NCBI RefSeq assembly: GCF_007197735.1
Contig: NZ_CP041637.1
Location: 3,443,001-3,507,000, forward strand
Direction of reading: 5' to 3'
Source of the DNA: Formosa sediminum
GTDB taxonomy: Bacteria; Bacteroidota; Bacteroidia; Flavobacteriales; Flavobacteriaceae
DNA: 64,000 bases
This document shows positions 1 to 8,951 of the stretch, in pieces. The notes beneath the pieces were generated by a model, which was given only the letters and a program-made list of their open reading frames with translations, was not told the origin of the DNA and searched no databases. How positions within the stretch are numbered: position 1 is the first letter of the stretch; every line of letters starts with the position of its first letter. The position numbers and the translations under genes were made by a program.

Positions 1-141
1 ACAATATACAACACTTTGGGGCAGGAAGTAAAAGAAGGAATCGTTTTTGAAAATGATAAAATAGATATTAAAAGCCTTGAAAATGGATTATACTTTTTAA
101 AAATTGACGGTAAAACTACAATGAAATTTTTAAAAAAATAA
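1..141 (+). CDS. C-terminal end of a secreted protein with a type IX secretion sorting domain (partial)
   Basis: The reading frame is open from the first base and stops at TAA 139-141. The 46 residues seen read like a Por secretion tail (type A sorting domain): a YNTLGQEV strand, then a turn, then SLENGLYFLKIDG and a basic end MKFLKK. In Bacteroidota this domain directs export through the type IX system and is cut off at the cell surface. The passenger part lies outside the window, so the enzyme or adhesin it belongs to cannot be named. Confidence 0.8.
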   Translation, partial: TIYNTLGQEVKEGIVFENDKIDIKSLENGLYFLKIDGKTTMKFLKK

Positions 142-205
142 CACCCCTAACACACAATAAAATAATTAGGCTAATTTATTGTTGTAATCACTTAATTTTT
201 TCTTT

Positions 206-235
206 AAATCAGAATTCTTTTTTGAATTCTGATTT
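206..235 (+). terminator. hairpin, probable terminator of the secreted-protein gene
   Basis: Perfect 12-bp inverted repeat AAATCAGAATTC with a six-T loop, 65 bases after the stop at 141. The stem is AT-rich and no long T run follows, so it may act as a processing or transcription-stop structure rather than a strong intrinsic terminator. Confidence 0.5.
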
Positions 236-397
236 ATCAATTAAATGCTATTTTCCAATTCAAAAAGACCACAATCAATAAAGTATTCAAAAAAAACATA
301 CCTATATACTTTCAGATATTTCCAAATTAATAACTCTCAAAAAACTACGCTTATCCATAAAAAAACACTTACAAGTACATTTTTTTCTCAAAACTGT

Positions 398-430
398 TTC
401 GACTTTAAAATCAAAAATTCGACCTCAATA
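398..430 (+). promoter_or_regulatory. paired TTCGAC direct repeats, probable LytTR-type operator
   Basis: Two TTCGAC(C/T)T(C/T) half-sites start at 398 and 418, 20 bases apart. The second starts 48 bases before the TTTG of the -7 element (466-469) in front of the TolC-family gene. The same pair, with the same 20-base period and the same 48-base distance, occurs at 5678-5710. LytTR regulators bind direct repeats about two helical turns apart, and a LytTR response regulator is encoded at 8155-8928. Confidence 0.65.
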
Positions 431-495
431 ATTAATTAAAAAAAAAGAACAAATAACACTACACCTTTGTATAGAATCTATAAATAATATTTGTA

Positions 496-1833
496 ATGAA
501 CAGAATCTTATTACTTTTTTTAATAACTCTAAATATAACATCTCTTTTTTCGCAAAACAATGAGATTGAGGCTATAATTCAGTTTAAATCATTTCAAGAA
601 GTACTTGATTATGCCGATGAAAACTCCATAATTATACAAAGTGCCATAATTAACGAACAGGTTGCAAGTGTTAGAAAAAAGGATGCAAAATCCTTTTTAT
701 ATCCCTCAGTAAAAGCAGCTACAAGCTATAATAACAATATAACTCTGCAGCCAACATTGGTTCCTGCCGAAATTTTTAACCCCGATGCTCCAGAAGGAAG
801 TTTTGAAGAGTTAACTTTTGGAGAACAACATATATATTCTGCAGGTATACAAGCTCAATGGAACATTTTAAATTTCCAACAACTATTTGCTTCTCAAACC
901 GCAAATATATTAGCCAAACAAAGTACATTAAACACCCAGAAGACTAAGTTTAACACATATAACGTGTTAGCGTCAACCTATTATTCCATTTTACTCACTC
1001 AAGAAGCAATCACTATTTATAAAGAAAACCTTATAGTCTCTGAAGCTATTTATAGCAACACCAAAGAAAAATTTAAAAACGGCATTGTAAGTGAAGAAGC
1101 ACTTAATACTGCTGAAATAAAACAACTCGAAAATAAGAAAAGGTTAAATCAAGCTACGAGCAACCTTAGCCGTTTTTATACCCAACTTCAAAGTCAGTTA
1201 AATACTAGCCAAAAAATTACCATCTCAGATGCACCAGAAAACTTTAATTTAATTAATAATAATTTACAAACGGTACACCCTGAAATTTCTTGGCAAGAAA
1301 TGGAAGTAGATAAAAACAAATCTTCCCTAAAAGAAAAGAAAGCGTTGCTGTTACCAAATATCAGTTTTAACTATCAATATAATTACAGTTGGGCAACTGA
1401 TGACTTTACAGATTTTTCAGATGCCAATGAATTGCCTCAACAATATTTAGGTGTCCAACTAAATATTCCTGTCTTTAATGGCTTGTCTTACCGTCAAAAA
1501 ATTAAACAATCTCAATTAGAGCTACAGCAACAGGAACTACAATTAAAAACTACCAAATTAGAAAAACAAAAAGAAGATGAACTATTGCTTTTAGATATAA
1601 AACAATATGCTGAAGAATTAACAGATAATCAAAACATTTTGGAGCTAATGCAAAAGAATGATGTGCATGCTGAAAATCAATATCAAAGTGGAATTATATC
1701 TCTAGATAATAGATTAGACACGTATGAAGATTTACTAAAAGCACAAGATAATTATCTACAGAGTCTTGCTGCATTTACACTATCGGAATACAAGATTTAC
1801 ATCAGACAAATTGATTTTACTTCCAAAAATTAA
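496..1833 (+). CDS. TolC-family outer membrane efflux protein
   Basis: 445 residues with a signal peptide ending near residue 19 (SLFSQ) and two long helical, glutamine-rich halves as in OEP/TolC proteins, which form trimeric channel-tunnels in the outer membrane. It is the first gene of an operon with a lipoprotein adaptor (11 bases downstream), an FtsX-type permease and an ABC ATPase, so it is the exit duct of that tripartite pump. The start is chosen because it opens directly into the signal peptide. Expression is probably set by the repeat pair at 398-430. The substrate cannot be told from sequence. Confidence 0.88.
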   Translation: MNRILLLFLITLNITSLFSQNNEIEAIIQFKSFQEVLDYADENSIIIQSAIINEQVASVRKKDAKSFLYPSVKAATSYNNNITLQPTLVPAEIFNPDAPEGSFEELTFGEQHIYSAGIQAQWNILNFQQLFASQTANILAKQSTLNTQKTKFNTYNVLASTYYSILLTQEAITIYKENLIVSEAIYSNTKEKFKNGIVSEEALNTAEIKQLENKKRLNQATSNLSRFYTQLQSQLNTSQKITISDAPENFNLINNNLQTVHPEISWQEMEVDKNKSSLKEKKALLLPNISFNYQYNYSWATDDFTDFSDANELPQQYLGVQLNIPVFNGLSYRQKIKQSQLELQQQELQLKTTKLEKQKEDELLLLDIKQYAEELTDNQNILELMQKNDVHAENQYQSGIISLDNRLDTYEDLLKAQDNYLQSLAAFTLSEYKIYIRQIDFTSKN

Positions 1834-1844
1834 AAAATAAAAAA

Positions 1845-2939
1845 ATGAATAAAAATAGAATTATTTTCCTCAGTTATATCTTGTTATTTACTTTTTTATT
1901 CCATTCGTGCAATAAAAAAGAAACGATAACGCCCATAAGAAAAAACATTGAAAATGCTGTATTTGCAAGTGGCTATATAGAGCAATCTAACCAATTTACA
2001 GTATCTTCTAGTGTAGAAGGCATTATACAATCTATTCCTGTAAGCGAAGGCGATACAATTTCAGAAGGTGCTCTAGTCGCTGTTATTGAAAGTGATGTGC
2101 AAAATAATCAAGTTGTGGATGCCCTTGCAGTATACAACGATGCTGTAAACAATGCCTCTGCACAAGCAGCTCAATTACAGCAAATTCAGAAAAAAATTAA
2201 TCAAGCACAAGAACAATTAGATTTAGATAGAACCAATTACGAGCGTTACAAAGATTTAAGAACTAAAAATTCGGTTTCTCAACTCGATTTTGAAAAAGCA
2301 GAATTGCAATATAATGCCTCTAAAAACAACCTTCTCTCTTTACAAGATAATTACAACGAGGTAGCGTCTAACTTAAAATTAAACGAAACGCGAAGTTTAG
2401 TACAAGTTAATACGCAAAAAGCAATCCTAGAAGATTACCAACTTACCACATCTATATCAGGGCAAGTCATTAATCTATATAAAAATCAAGGAGAGCTCAT
2501 TAGAAAAGGAGAAGCCATTGCAGAAATTGGTAGTGGAGAACATCTTATTAAGCTATTTGTATCAGAAGATGACATCACAAAAACAAATATTGGACAATCT
2601 GTAGCTGTAAGTATCAATACCTATCCTAACGAGGTTTTCAACGCTAAAGTCACCAAAATATATCCAGGCTTTGATAAAACAGAACAGTCTTATGTTTTAG
2701 AAGCACGTTTTATAGAATTGCCAAAAAAAATGTTCTCTGGCACACAACTACAAGCTAATATACAAACTGCAAGTAAAGCAAATGCACTGGTTATCCCTAC
2801 CGAATATGTTTATAAAGAAAACTATGTTTTACTCGAAAATGGAGAAGAAAGAAAAATTGAAATAGGCAGTGAAAATGAGGAATGGACAGAAGTAGTTTCT
2901 GGAATTTCGGATACGGATGAAATTGTAAAACCACAATAA
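1845..2939 (+). CDS. HlyD/RND-type periplasmic adaptor lipoprotein
   Basis: 364 residues. The N-terminus carries a lipobox with Cys22 (LFHSC). A biotinyl-lipoyl-like half (SVEGIIQSIPVSEGDTI, about residues 51-67) is followed by a coiled-coil hairpin (about 85-185), the second lipoyl half and beta-barrel domains, which is the usual membrane-fusion-protein order. It bridges the inner-membrane ABC permease (starting one base after its stop) and the TolC-like channel. This arrangement resembles DevB/MacA-type adaptors. Confidence 0.85.
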   Translation: MNKNRIIFLSYILLFTFLFHSCNKKETITPIRKNIENAVFASGYIEQSNQFTVSSSVEGIIQSIPVSEGDTISEGALVAVIESDVQNNQVVDALAVYNDAVNNASAQAAQLQQIQKKINQAQEQLDLDRTNYERYKDLRTKNSVSQLDFEKAELQYNASKNNLLSLQDNYNEVASNLKLNETRSLVQVNTQKAILEDYQLTTSISGQVINLYKNQGELIRKGEAIAEIGSGEHLIKLFVSEDDITKTNIGQSVAVSINTYPNEVFNAKVTKIYPGFDKTEQSYVLEARFIELPKKMFSGTQLQANIQTASKANALVIPTEYVYKENYVLLENGEERKIEIGSENEEWTEVVSGISDTDEIVKPQ

Positions 2940-2940
2940 G

Positions 2941-4176
2941 ATGAATACCAATCAGAAAATAGCAAAGGTACACCTTACCACAAGGTTTAGACAATTATTA
3001 GTAGCGATACTAAGTGTCACTTTCGGAATCTCTATGTATGTATTTATGAACAGCTTTATGGCAGGTGTAAACAATGCACAAACACAGATTACCTTTACCT
3101 CTATGCCACATATTAAAATCTACAACGATTTGCCAGCCGATGTGGAGCCTATATTAAAAGCTAATAATCAGAATACAATAACTATGGTTAATAACGCCCG
3201 AAATATTCAATATACAGAGGGCATAAAGAATGCTGATGAGATAAAAAACAAGCTACTTGATTTCAATGAAGTTGTAGGTGTAACTCAACAACTCAATCAT
3301 AATGTCTTTATTCGTAATGGCGTTTCTAAAATTAGTGCAAGCCTTTCTGGTATTGATACCGAAGGCGAAAATAAACTATTTGAAACAGCTCAATATATGG
3401 TTGAAGGCAATTTAAAAGCATTAGACAGACGCTCAGACGGTATCATTTTAGGTACAGGATTGGCAACAGCCATAGGCGTAAATATGGGAAATAATATTTC
3501 GTTAACCACTTCAGATGATGTTACCAAAACCTTTAAAGTTATCGGTCTTATTGAAACGGGTTCTAATGCCACAGATAAAACACGAGCTTTAGTATCTATA
3601 CAAACTGCTAGACAGCTTTTTTCTAAAAACAAAAGCTATGCAACAGAAGTGCTTTTAAATATAAAAGATTATTACAACGCTCAAAATCTAACTAAAGAGA
3701 TAAGTAAAATCACAGATTATAAAGTTGAGGCTTGGCAAGACGGCAATGCCCAATTAGATGCAGCTAATGTACTTAGAGATATAGTTGCAATAGCCATTTC
3801 TCTAACAATTTTAATTGTAGCAGGATTTGGTATTTATAATATTATGAACATGACGGTAAATGAAAAAATTAAAGAGATTGCCATTTTGAAAGCCATGGGA
3901 TTTAGTGGTAAAGATGTCATAGAAATTTTCTTGACGCAATCTATCGTAATCGGTTTTATTGGAGGAGTTACCGGTTTAATATTAGGAAATATTATTGTGC
4001 GCCTAGTAGACAACGTTCCTTTTAAAATAGCAACACTTACCACACTTCCTGTAGAATATAGTACAGCCGACTATGTGATGGCATTTTTCTTTGGTATCAT
4101 CATCACATTTATTGCAGGATATCTTCCAGCAAGACAAGCATCAAAAGTAGACCCAGTAGAAATTTTAAGAGGATAA
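2941..4176 (+). CDS. ABC transporter permease, MacB/FtsX type
   Basis: 411 residues: a first transmembrane helix at about 17-40, a periplasmic MacB-like core domain (about 45-260) and three C-terminal helices containing the FtsX signature region (NEKIKEIAILKAMGFSGKDV) and PARQASKVDPVEILRG at the end. It lacks a fused ATPase, which is the next gene two bases downstream, so the pump is of the split MacB or DevC kind. It transmits ATP-driven movement to the adaptor and probably exports a small molecule, peptide or lipid. Confidence 0.87.
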   Translation: MNTNQKIAKVHLTTRFRQLLVAILSVTFGISMYVFMNSFMAGVNNAQTQITFTSMPHIKIYNDLPADVEPILKANNQNTITMVNNARNIQYTEGIKNADEIKNKLLDFNEVVGVTQQLNHNVFIRNGVSKISASLSGIDTEGENKLFETAQYMVEGNLKALDRRSDGIILGTGLATAIGVNMGNNISLTTSDDVTKTFKVIGLIETGSNATDKTRALVSIQTARQLFSKNKSYATEVLLNIKDYYNAQNLTKEISKITDYKVEAWQDGNAQLDAANVLRDIVAIAISLTILIVAGFGIYNIMNMTVNEKIKEIAILKAMGFSGKDVIEIFLTQSIVIGFIGGVTGLILGNIIVRLVDNVPFKIATLTTLPVEYSTADYVMAFFFGIIITFIAGYLPARQASKVDPVEILRG

Positions 4177-4178
4177 AA

Positions 4179-4850
4179 ATGAAAGCACTTTCTGTAAATA
4201 GCATTAATAAATATTTTCATAAACCCACAGAATTCCACGTTCTAAAAGATATTTCTTTTGAAATTGACAAAGGCGAATTTGTGTCTATCATTGGTAAATC
4301 TGGCTCGGGTAAATCTACCCTACTCTACTTACTCTCTACAATGGACACCGAGTATACAGGTTATATAGAAATGAATGGCCATAAAATTACTGGACTACAG
4401 CAAAATCAACTTGCAAAATATAGAAATGAACATATTGGTTTTGTTTTTCAATTTCATTATCTGTTACCAGAATTCACTGTTCTAGATAATGTGATGTTAC
4501 CCGCTTTAAAATTAAATAAAAAAAGTAAAGAAGAAATTGAAGCAGAAGCCATAGAACTACTTACGTTATTAGGTATTAAAGGACACGAGCACAAGCAATC
4601 CTCTAAAATATCTGGAGGTCAGCAACAACGTGTTGCTATTGCAAGAGCACTTATTAATTCGCCTTCTATAATTATGGGAGATGAACCTACTGGAAACCTT
4701 GATTCTAAAAACACCAATATTGTTTTTGACATCTTTCGAGAATTAGCAAAAGATAGAGGCCAAACCATTATAGCTGTAACTCATGATGATGAGTTTGCGG
4801 CAAATTGCGACCGTATTATTGAATTGTCCGATGGAAAACTAATAAAATAA
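4179..4850 (+). CDS. ABC transporter ATP-binding protein, MacB/LolD type
   Basis: 223 residues with Walker A GKSGSGKST (39-47), Q-loop (FVFQFHYLLPEF), ABC signature SGGQQQRVAIARAL, Walker B IIMGDEPTG with the catalytic glutamate, and H-loop AVTHDDE. This is the normal length for the LolD/MacB-type ATPase that drives FtsX-like permeases. It is the fourth gene of the efflux operon. Nothing essential is missing, so the pump looks functional. Confidence 0.93.
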   Translation: MKALSVNSINKYFHKPTEFHVLKDISFEIDKGEFVSIIGKSGSGKSTLLYLLSTMDTEYTGYIEMNGHKITGLQQNQLAKYRNEHIGFVFQFHYLLPEFTVLDNVMLPALKLNKKSKEEIEAEAIELLTLLGIKGHEHKQSSKISGGQQQRVAIARALINSPSIIMGDEPTGNLDSKNTNIVFDIFRELAKDRGQTIIAVTHDDEFAANCDRIIELSDGKLIK

Positions 4851-4857
4851 AAATCAT

Positions 4858-5022
4858 ATGAATCAGAATGAAGAAAATAAAATGCAAAAACATGACATAG
4901 AACTGATTATAACTATACTTCTAATAGTACTATATATAAGTATTATAAGTTTTTATTTTACTCATTTCTATATTGAATTTTATATAAAAACAAATGAAGT
5001 TGTTTACTTAAACCTTGATTAA
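4858..5022 (+). CDS. small single-pass membrane protein at the end of the efflux operon
   Basis: A 54-residue frame starting seven bases after the ATPase stop. A charged N-terminus (MNQNEENKMQKHD) leads into one clear hydrophobic helix (about residues 14-37, ELIITILLIVLYISIISF) and a short polar tail. The close spacing suggests co-transcription with the pump, and small membrane proteins often tune such transporters. I recognise no family. The main risk is that it is a chance frame in AT-rich DNA. Confidence 0.5.
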   Translation: MNQNEENKMQKHDIELIITILLIVLYISIISFYFTHFYIEFYIKTNEVVYLNLD

Positions 5023-5123
5023 GTTAATCTTAGTTTAATAATAGTCTATTAACGAAAATAACTATAAACTAATAAAAATTAATAATTATTAAGACGTTAG
5101 AAAAACATAAAAAATTTGAGAAG

Positions 5124-5621
5124 ATGGATGGAAGAGGCATTCAAACACTGTTTAGAACCTTATCACGAAACCATTATAATTTACTCAAAATGGTAGATAA
5201 TAAAGCAGGTATTATTATCACCATAAACTCTGTAATTATCTCTTTATTAATGGGTGTCTTATTTATAGGAATTAGTACCAACAAAAGTAATATAGAAATA
5301 CACCAAATCAGATTTTTAATTACGTCTTGTGTGTTATCTATGACTATAGCTTTAATAAGTATGCTCCCTCATCGCTATTTAGGGAAAAAATTTAAAAACA
5401 GTGGTTATAAAGGAACGTTGTATGCTCAAAATTTTTCTAGAATGACCTTAGAAGATTTTCGTTCAAACCTTTATAACGTTATGAATTCTGGATACAACTT
5501 GTATGATGAAATGATTAATGACTTATATTTTTTAGGGCAATATATAAGCCATAAACAACACCTAGTTATGACGTCTTTCCTTGTTTTCATAATTGGTTTA
5601 ATTGGGGCACTTATAATTTAA
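5124..5621 (+). CDS. stand-alone Pycsar-effector-like membrane protein (DUF5706 type)
   Basis: 165 residues, all membrane domain. It begins with NHYNLLKMVDNKAGIIITIN (about 15-34), the D-x-KA...NS pattern I associate with the Pycsar effector TM domain (PycTM/DUF5706). Two helices follow (about 30-75), then a cytoplasmic stretch with conserved LEDFRSNLYNVM and a last helix (145-165). PycTM proteins are membrane-disrupting effectors switched on by cyclic pyrimidine nucleotides in phage defence, but many flavobacterial members stand alone or are fused to HD domains. No pyrimidine cyclase is visible nearby, so a defence role here is only a possibility. Confidence 0.6.
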   Translation: MDGRGIQTLFRTLSRNHYNLLKMVDNKAGIIITINSVIISLLMGVLFIGISTNKSNIEIHQIRFLITSCVLSMTIALISMLPHRYLGKKFKNSGYKGTLYAQNFSRMTLEDFRSNLYNVMNSGYNLYDEMINDLYFLGQYISHKQHLVMTSFLVFIIGLIGALII

Positions 5622-5677
5622 AAAAGTTAGATTTAACATAGTACTTTCCACAATCTCTTCATCCTTATTAATATTTT

Positions 5678-5710
5678 TTCGACCTCAAATATCAAAATTC
5701 GACTTTAATA
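5678..5710 (+). promoter_or_regulatory. second paired TTCGAC repeat, probable LytTR-type operator
   Basis: TTCGAC half-sites at 5678 and 5698 (period 20) lie upstream of the DUF2147/DUF6268 operon. The second starts 48 bases before ATTG of a -7-like element TATCATTG (5742-5749), exactly the geometry at 398-430. The two half-site versions (TTCGACCTCAA and TTCGACTTTAA) occur in swapped order. A shared regulator is strongly implied; that it is the LytTR protein at 8155 is inference. Confidence 0.62.
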
Positions 5711-5788
5711 ACTCATTTCTAAAATAGTACAAGAATCATAATATCATTGTTTAAACAATTATAAAACGATAAATAGAAATTAATTAAA

Positions 5789-6163
5789 ATGAAAAAAATA
5801 AAAAGTACAATAACCGTATTTGTTTTACTAGCTGTTAGCTTAGTAAGCCTAGCTAGTTATGCACAACAAGACATCAAAGGAAAATGGAGTTTTGGAGAAA
5901 AAAATAATGTTATAGAAATAGAACAACACAATGGTATATATAGTGGTAAAATTATCTCTTCAGACAACCCAAACACACAAATTGGAAAATTAATAGTTAA
6001 AGAAGTTCAACTAATTGAGGGGAAATGGCAAGGTAAAGTTTATGCGCCTAAACGAGAAGAGTGGTATGATGCTGAATATACTCCTAAAGACAACCTATTA
6101 GAAGTTAAAATTAAAGTTGGTTTTTTTAGTAAAACTATAGAATGGATAAGAATAAAAACATGA
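5789..6163 (+). CDS. DUF2147-like exported protein
   Basis: 124 residues with a signal peptide ending at SYAQ (about residue 25). The mature part reads DIKGKWSFGEKNNVIEIEQHNGIYSGKI... and ends IEWIRIK, matching the lipocalin-like DUF2147 pattern (G-W near the start, GKI in the middle, WxR at the end). Function of the family is unknown; it is often found with stress- or envelope-response genes. It sits behind the second TTCGAC operator and overlaps the next gene by the ATGA at 6160-6163, so the two are translated together. Confidence 0.65.
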   Translation: MKKIKSTITVFVLLAVSLVSLASYAQQDIKGKWSFGEKNNVIEIEQHNGIYSGKIISSDNPNTQIGKLIVKEVQLIEGKWQGKVYAPKREEWYDAEYTPKDNLLEVKIKVGFFSKTIEWIRIKT

Positions 6164-7074
6164 AAAAAACATTTAACAAAAAAACTATATATAGCTTAAA
6201 AATAATAGTGTTTTTATTAAGTTTTTCCTTTACTAAAAGCTATTCCCAAGATTTAAAACTCGCAGGAGTTCAATATAACAATTATCCAAACTCTGAAATA
6301 AAAAACAACTCTGAAAGTCATGATATTTCTTTTCAAGAATTTGGTGGTTATATAAATTTCCCTAAAAAATTAAAAAATAATAAAACGATCTTGGTCAACG
6401 GATTGGGTTATGGCTATGTAAAAGCATCATTAGATACGCAATTGTTACCTTTTATTGAAAACAATAAAACCCTTCAGACGTTTAATTATCAATTTACTCT
6501 TTTACATCAATGGAACGAAAAATGGAACATCCTCATTAATATTACCCCTACACTAGCATCAGACTTTGAAGCAAAAATAAGTACCGAAGATTTTATTTTT
6601 CAAGGGGCAGCGGTTGTATCTCTAAAAATCAATACTAAATTCAAAATAGGTAGTGGTATAGGCTATAGTGCTCGTTTTGGTACACCAAGACTAGTTCCTT
6701 TAATGAATCTGCATTATAAAAATAATAAGCACCAAATAAATGCATTATTACCTTTAAGTTTAAAATATAGCTATACATTATTACCTAATAACAAATTAGA
6801 ACTCGGATTAAAATATATACTCAATGGTGCTCATTTTAACACAGAAAGTACAGGAGCTAATAATATTAATGAAATTAATTATTCTAGAGCAAATATTGGC
6901 GCATCAGCAGATTATTATATTACTAAAACTATGCGGTTAGAAGCTTTTTGTGGTTTGAGTGCTGCTAGAACCTACGGTGCTATAGCTACCGATGGTACAG
7001 AATACGATTTTGATTCTGAAACAGCACCTTTTTTTAGTTTAGGTATGGTTATAATTACTAAAAAGAGACCATAA
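6160..7074 (+). CDS. DUF6268-like outer membrane beta-barrel protein
   Basis: 304 residues from the ATG at 6160, which overlaps the upstream stop as ATGA; a longer start at 6142 would only add six polar residues before the signal peptide (KIIVFLLSFSFTKSYSQ). The mature part is a run of alternating amphipathic strands with glycine turns (INGLGYGYVKAS, IGSGIGYSARFG, LELGLKYILNGAHF) and resembles DUF6268 outer-membrane proteins. It probably forms a barrel; its cargo or role is unknown. Neighbouring LytS/LytTR genes and the shared operator suggest an envelope-response operon. Confidence 0.6.
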   Translation: MKKTFNKKTIYSLKIIVFLLSFSFTKSYSQDLKLAGVQYNNYPNSEIKNNSESHDISFQEFGGYINFPKKLKNNKTILVNGLGYGYVKASLDTQLLPFIENNKTLQTFNYQFTLLHQWNEKWNILINITPTLASDFEAKISTEDFIFQGAAVVSLKINTKFKIGSGIGYSARFGTPRLVPLMNLHYKNNKHQINALLPLSLKYSYTLLPNNKLELGLKYILNGAHFNTESTGANNINEINYSRANIGASADYYITKTMRLEAFCGLSAARTYGAIATDGTEYDFDSETAPFFSLGMVIITKKRP

Positions 7075-7121
7075 TTACATTAATAATTTAATATATTACT
7101 AATAGTTTTTTTTATATCGTA

Positions 7122-8153
7122 ATGACAAAAAATATAAAAAAATTTATAATTCGAAATCTTTTAGTTTCGCTATATGCTATTCTTGTTATAAGATTAATTA
7201 GCTTAGGAATGCCTGAGAATGTTGCATATGAATTTAGAATACCTAAGGACATATTCATGCTTATTTACCTTATCTGTTTCAATTTAAATACAGAAGGAAA
7301 TTTATTCTTTGACCGCTATTTAAACAGAAAACAACCATGGTTCTCCAATCCTAAAAAAAGACTTATATTACAAATAGCTGTAATCATTATATGGACCTTA
7401 ATAACTATTGGATTACCTTTTACGGCTTGGTATTTCTTTAATGGTAAGTCTATAATTTATCCCCAAGCTCCAGTTATTATATTTATAGGGTCTGTATTTT
7501 TACTTATAGGATTTATTAGTATTTCTATTGCTATAAACTTTTTTAAACAATGGAAAATCTCATTACTAAATGTAAAACATTACAAACAAGAAAAGCTTAA
7601 AGCTGATTACCGCGTTTTGCAAAATCAGGTAAACCCTCATTTTTTATTCAATAGCTTAAATGTATTAATCTCTGAAATAAAACATAACCCAAAAAACGCT
7701 GAAAATTTTACGCGTAAACTATCTAAAGTTTATCGCTATGTGCTTCAAAGTAAAAATCATGACTTAATTTCATTAAAAAAAGAGCTTGAATTTATCGATT
7801 CCTTTATTTTTTTACATAAAGTTAGAATCGGCGATGCCTTAAAATTTGAGGTTCATATATTAGAAGAAGCATTACAAAAGCAAATACCTCCACTAACTTT
7901 GCAAATTTTAATTGAAAATGCAATAAAACACAATATTATAAACGAAAAAAACATACTAAAAATAACTATTACTAGTGAAAACGATTCCATGCTAATTGTT
8001 TCTAATAATATACATAGTAAAGATAATGTAGATTCTACCCTTACTGGTTTAAGTAATTTAAAAAAGCGTTTTGAACTGCTGGAAAGAGATGGGTTTACCT
8101 ATGGTAAACTAGAAAATAAATTTTTAGTAGCTATTCCTCTAATCGAAGCATAA
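7122..8153 (+). CDS. LytS-type sensor histidine kinase (His_kinase family)
   Basis: 343 residues. Four N-terminal transmembrane helices (about 10-140) take the place of a sensor domain, followed by a linker and the His_kinase motif QNQVNPHFLFNSLNVL (His near residue 171) and an ATPase part with IENAIKHNI (N box) and LTGLSNLKKRFELL. This is the LytS/YehU class that pairs with LytTR regulators; the regulator starts one base after the stop. The membrane-buried sensor suggests it detects an envelope signal. Confidence 0.88.
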   Translation: MTKNIKKFIIRNLLVSLYAILVIRLISLGMPENVAYEFRIPKDIFMLIYLICFNLNTEGNLFFDRYLNRKQPWFSNPKKRLILQIAVIIIWTLITIGLPFTAWYFFNGKSIIYPQAPVIIFIGSVFLLIGFISISIAINFFKQWKISLLNVKHYKQEKLKADYRVLQNQVNPHFLFNSLNVLISEIKHNPKNAENFTRKLSKVYRYVLQSKNHDLISLKKELEFIDSFIFLHKVRIGDALKFEVHILEEALQKQIPPLTLQILIENAIKHNIINEKNILKITITSENDSMLIVSNNIHSKDNVDSTLTGLSNLKKRFELLERDGFTYGKLENKFLVAIPLIEA

Positions 8154-8154
8154 A

Positions 8155-8928
8155 ATGATAAAAGTATTAATAATAGAAGATGAAATTCCTGCACAACGTT
8201 TATTGAAAGAAACCTTGCAAGAAATTATAATAAAAACAGAAGTTGTTGGTTGTGCAAATAGTATAAAATCTGCTATTAACTGGTTTACAAATAATCCACA
8301 TCCTGAAATAGTTTTGTTAGATATTCAGTTATCCGACGGGCTCAGTTTTGAAATATTTAAGCAAATAAAAATTGATAGCATGATAATATTTACCACAGCC
8401 TATGATGAGTATACACTGCAAGCATTCAAAGTAAATAGTTTGGATTATCTTTTAAAACCAATAGATAAAGAAGAACTACAAACAGCTTTCGAAAAATATA
8501 ATAGGTATAACAAAAAGATTTCTACAGAGCAATATGCTACTATAAATTTTAACGAGCTTTCTCAACTTATTAAAACCGGGAAATCTAATTATCGTAAACG
8601 CTTTTTAATTCAGTCTAACGAATCTTTTTTTTATTTACCAATTGAAGATATTGCTCTTTTTCATAGTATGCAAGGCATTACTTTTGCTGTTACTTTCGAA
8701 AAAAGAGAATACCCTGTTAATTTTTCATTAGAAAGTTTAAAAGAGCAACTAAATCCGGACTTTTTTTTTAAAGTAAACCGCCAATACATAGTAAACATTA
8801 ATGCCATTAAAAAAGTACATTCTTATTTTAACAGAAAATTAAAGCTAGAAATAAAACCAACTTACATACATGACATATTAGTAGGAAAAGACAAAGCTTC
8901 AGCTTTTAAAAAGTGGATAGATAGGTAA
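8155..8928 (+). CDS. LytTR-family response regulator
   Basis: 257 residues. The receiver domain (1-120) has the acidic pocket EDE near residue 9, phospho-acceptor Asp56 in VLLDIQLSDG, the switch threonine in FTTAYDEYTLQAF and lysine in LKPIDKEEL. The LytTR DNA-binding domain (about 150-257) includes the KVNRQYIVN element. It is the partner of the LytS-like kinase. The two TTCGAC repeat pairs in this window are good candidates for its targets, covering the efflux operon and the DUF2147 operon. Confidence 0.9.
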   Translation: MIKVLIIEDEIPAQRLLKETLQEIIIKTEVVGCANSIKSAINWFTNNPHPEIVLLDIQLSDGLSFEIFKQIKIDSMIIFTTAYDEYTLQAFKVNSLDYLLKPIDKEELQTAFEKYNRYNKKISTEQYATINFNELSQLIKTGKSNYRKRFLIQSNESFFYLPIEDIALFHSMQGITFAVTFEKREYPVNFSLESLKEQLNPDFFFKVNRQYIVNINAIKKVHSYFNRKLKLEIKPTYIHDILVGKDKASAFKKWIDR

Positions 8929-8951
8929 ATTATACAATAACTTTCAATTTT

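Larger units (their letters stand above)
142..495. other. intergenic control region upstream of the efflux operon
   Basis: No believable gene. It holds the hairpin at 206-235, the double TTCGAC repeat at 398-430 and a -7-like element CACCTTTG at 462-469, about 27 bases before the efflux operon start. An open frame at 245-439 exists but is lysine/serine/threonine-rich low-complexity sequence lying across the regulatory repeats. Confidence 0.6.

Noticed and set aside
245-439. 64-residue open frame upstream of the efflux operon
   Set aside because: Low-complexity K/S/T/F product without homology-like features, and it covers the regulatory repeats at 398-430.
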